Source: CAVTJL01 sp963735065 (GTDB taxonomy: Bacteria; Pseudomonadota; Alphaproteobacteria; Geminicoccales; Geminicoccaceae). Taken from it: 64,000 nucleotides of DNA. Both the position numbers and the translations under genes were made by a program. Within the stretch, counting starts at the first letter, position 1. Each line of letters begins with the position of its first letter. The DNA is taken from positions 62,001-126,000 of the forward strand of contig CAVTJL010000006.1 of assembly GCA_963735065.1 (NCBI GenBank), written 5' to 3'. Below are positions 62,138 to 64,000 of this stretch, one piece after another. The notes under the pieces were generated by a model, which did no database searches, had not been told where the DNA came from, and worked only from the letters and a program-made list of their open reading frames with translations.

Positions 62138-62929
62138 ATGTTCACTCTTGCAGCCTGTGCTGAGATGCTTTTCCGCAGCCTGCCGGTCGAGGAGCGGGTC
62201 CGGCGGATCGACGGGCTCGGCTTCGAGGTCGAGATCTGGGACTGGACGAGGCACGACATCGACGCGCTGATCAGCACCGGCGCCACCTTCTCCTCGATGA
62301 CCGGCTATGTGCGGGGCGACCTGATCGAGCCGGAGGGTGCCGACGAGCTCCTGCGCACGGCCGAGCAGTCGATCGCCGTGGCGGAGCGGCTGGGCTGCCC
62401 GCGCCTCAACCTCCACGGCACCGGCCTCGACGACAAGGGCCTGCCGGTGAAGCCTGTGCATGAGGTGACGGGTGCCATGTGGCTCGCCGCCGAGCGCACG
62501 CTGCGGCGCGTGGCCGATCTCGGCCGCCGCGAGGGTGTCGTCTTCGTTCTCGAGAACCTCAACGCCGCCGTCGATCATCCGGGGGTGCCGTTCGGCCGTG
62601 CCGCCGACACGATCGCGCTCGTCGAGGCCGTGGGCAGCCCGCATCTGCGCCTGATGCTCGACATCTATCATGCGCAGATCGGCGAGGGGAACCTGATCGA
62701 GCTGATCCGCCGGGCGGGCCCGCTCATCGGCGAGGTCCAGGTGGCCGACGTGCCGGGCCGCTGCGAGCCGGGCACGGGCGAGATCAACTATCCCGCAATC
62801 GCGAGAGCCTTGGCCGAGATCGGCTATCGCGGCACCATCGGCCTCGAGGCCTGGGCCTCCGGCGACGACGAGCTGGCGCTCCAGCGCTTCCGTTCGGCCT
62901 TCACGCTCGCCGAGGGTGCGACCGCCTGA
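62138..62929 (+). CDS. hyi: Hydroxypyruvate isomerase family TIM-barrel protein
   Basis: A 263-residue xylose-isomerase-like TIM barrel. Metal ligands: Glu in VVFVLENLNAAVDHPG, Asp and His in LRLMLDIYHAQIGEG, and Glu in GTIGLEAWASGDDELA. EVQVADVPGRCEPGTGEINY is distinctive of the Hyi/OtnI group. Start at ATG 62138, five bases after GGGAGG; an upstream in-frame ATG (62111) has no such signal. Hyi interconverts hydroxypyruvate and tartronate semialdehyde; OtnI-like members act on 2-oxo-tetronates. No glyoxylate carboligase is nearby. Confidence 0.88.
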   Translation: MFTLAACAEMLFRSLPVEERVRRIDGLGFEVEIWDWTRHDIDALISTGATFSSMTGYVRGDLIEPEGADELLRTAEQSIAVAERLGCPRLNLHGTGLDDKGLPVKPVHEVTGAMWLAAERTLRRVADLGRREGVVFVLENLNAAVDHPGVPFGRAADTIALVEAVGSPHLRLMLDIYHAQIGEGNLIELIRRAGPLIGEVQVADVPGRCEPGTGEINYPAIARALAEIGYRGTIGLEAWASGDDELALQRFRSAFTLAEGATA

Positions 62930-63001
62930 TTATCGGCGCCCTGATGACCGACCCGACGCGGGGTGGCGTGCGTCGGCGCATCGATGAGGAGGACGAGAGA
63001 G

Positions 63002-64000
63002 GTGATTGGCTCAGAGGCTGAGGCCGCGCCGCGGGTGCTGGTCGTCGGCGCCGGCCCCGTCGGCCTCACCATGGCAGCCGAGCTGGCCCGCCACGGCGTC
63101 GCCTGCCGGATCATCGACCGTCTGGAGAAGCCCTCGCCCTACTGCCGGGCCATCGGCGTCACGCCGCGCACGGTCGAGATCTGGGACGACATGGGCATCG
63201 CCCAGGCCATGATCGACGCCGGTCGCTGGCTCGAGGGCATGCGCTCGATCATCGGCGGCGAGGTCAAGGACGAGACCCTGCCCGATCTCACCGAGCTGCC
63301 CTATGGCCAGCTCGGCCTGCCGCAGTTCGAGACCGAGCGCCTGCTCACCCGCCACCTCGGCAGCTTCGGCATCGAGATCGAGCATGGCGTGACCCTGACG
63401 GCGCTCGAGCAGGACGGCGCCGCGGTCCGGGTCGTGCTCGAGCACGACGGCAGCCGGGAGACCGCCTCTTTCGATTACCTGATCGGCTGCGACGGCGCTC
63501 ACAGCGCCGTGCGCCGAGCGCTGGGGGTCGCCTTCGAGGGCGATGCCTTTCCGGTGGAGTTCATGCTGGGTGACGTCGCCATCGCCTGGGACGTGCCGCG
63601 CGGCCTGGCTGTCAGGGCGCTCAAGCCCAATCCCGGTGCGGCACCCGACATATTCATCGCCATCCCGCTCGTCGAGGCCGGGCGCTACCGGGTCTCGATG
63701 ATGGTGCCGCCCGCCCTCGCACAACCAGCCGGTGGTACCGACCACGGCTTCCAGTCCGAGCGCTCGACGCCGACACTCGGGCACCTCCAGGCCGTGGCTG
63801 ATGCGCTGGTGCCGGGGACGCCCGTCCTCTCCGACCTGCGCTGGTCCTCGATCTTCCGCATCAGCATGCGGCTGGCGGCCCGCTATCGCGCAGGCCGCTG
63901 CTTCATCGCCGGCGACGCCGCGCACATCCATCCGCCGACGGGCGGCCAGGGCATGAACACGGGCATCCAGGACGCCTACAACCTCGCCTGGAAGCTGGCG
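63002..64000 (+). CDS. FAD-dependent aromatic monooxygenase (PheA/TfdB type), 5' part
   Basis: The first 333 residues of a class A flavoprotein monooxygenase; the gene continues past the right edge. FAD motif VLVVGAGPVGLTMAAELARH, DG motif IGCDGAHSAVRRALG and second FAD motif FIAGDAAHIHPPTGGQGMNT are intact. RAIGVTPRTVEIWDDMGIA is typical of phenol/chlorophenol hydroxylase relatives. It begins with GTG 63002, nine bases after AGGAGG. It lies about 70 bases after hyi in the same direction. Substrate cannot be told without the C-terminus. Confidence 0.92.
   Translation, partial: MIGSEAEAAPRVLVVGAGPVGLTMAAELARHGVACRIIDRLEKPSPYCRAIGVTPRTVEIWDDMGIAQAMIDAGRWLEGMRSIIGGEVKDETLPDLTELPYGQLGLPQFETERLLTRHLGSFGIEIEHGVTLTALEQDGAAVRVVLEHDGSRETASFDYLIGCDGAHSAVRRALGVAFEGDAFPVEFMLGDVAIAWDVPRGLAVRALKPNPGAAPDIFIAIPLVEAGRYRVSMMVPPALAQPAGGTDHGFQSERSTPTLGHLQAVADALVPGTPVLSDLRWSSIFRISMRLAARYRAGRCFIAGDAAHIHPPTGGQGMNTGIQDAYNLAWKLA

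Overview
The window is GC-rich (roughly two thirds G+C by eye), densely coding, and full of ATGA/TGATG gene overlaps. The protein families point to an environmental alphaproteobacterium of the Rhodospirillales/Hyphomicrobiales type: HisKA_2 sensor kinase, DUF3309, DUF2934, short Psd, MarC, and many Liv-type and sugar-type importers. No phage, insertion sequence, CRISPR array or replication origin was seen. One tRNA gene is present.

Layout. (1) 1-12045, minus strand: a long amide-utilisation operon. It reads amiC-amiR, a complete five-gene Liv/Urt-type importer, acetamidase/formamidase fmdA (frameshifted), a nitrilase-family amidase, then a second Liv-type importer running off the left edge. 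(2) 12243-14356, minus: class II aldolase plus FGGY sugar kinase. (3) 14788-19124, plus: amidohydrolase (deaminase/chlorohydrolase type) with a taurine/nitrate-type ABC importer, then a MarC membrane protein. (4) 19975-29173: GH3 beta-glucosidase (minus; N-terminus frameshifted), two tandem YddA-like ABC proteins with degenerate ATPase motifs, a GH144-type glucanase and a GH13 alpha-glucosidase. (5) 29211-33066: pcaH-pcaG-pcaF-pobA, a partial 4-hydroxybenzoate/protocatechuate route. (6) 33280-37815: DUF3309 mini-protein, response regulator and HisKA_2 kinase, DUF2934 protein, a frameshifted Crp/Fnr regulator, a basic-tailed small protein and a secreted alpha/beta hydrolase. (7) 38146-39246: a SABATH-type carboxyl methyltransferase. 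(8) 39545-48148: a catabolic cluster with flavoprotein reductase, two Rieske proteins, a sugar-type ABC importer lacking its ATPase (binding protein frameshifted), two ACMSD-like amidohydrolases and a divergent ArsR regulator. (9) 48578-59100: tRNA-Leu, NfeD/QmcA, DsbB, Usp, CDP-alcohol phosphotransferase, pssA-psd, FkbM methyltransferase, class III nucleotide cyclase, cNMP-binding protein and a very large ABC exporter whose ATPase motifs are all lost. (10) 59293-64000: prpE, a trypsin-fold protein without its catalytic His and Ser, a hydroxypyruvate-isomerase-like enzyme, and the start of an FAD monooxygenase.

How genes work together. The amide operon forms a sense-import-hydrolyse unit: AmiC/AmiR as cytoplasmic sensor and antiterminator, two importers, and two different amidases. 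The cluster at 39.5-48 kb looks like an import, redox and decarboxylation/hydrolysis route for an unknown compound. The cyclase, cNMP-binding protein and dead-ATPase exporter look like one signalling/membrane unit beside the phospholipid genes.

Four genes (fmdA, GH3, a sugar-binding protein, crp) each carry a disruption that one extra base would explain. These may be real lesions or assembly errors and should be resolved before any gene is called dead. The best candidates for undescribed biology are the cyclase/cNMP/dead-ABC unit, the double-Rieske/double-amidohydrolase cluster, and the double-importer amide operon.
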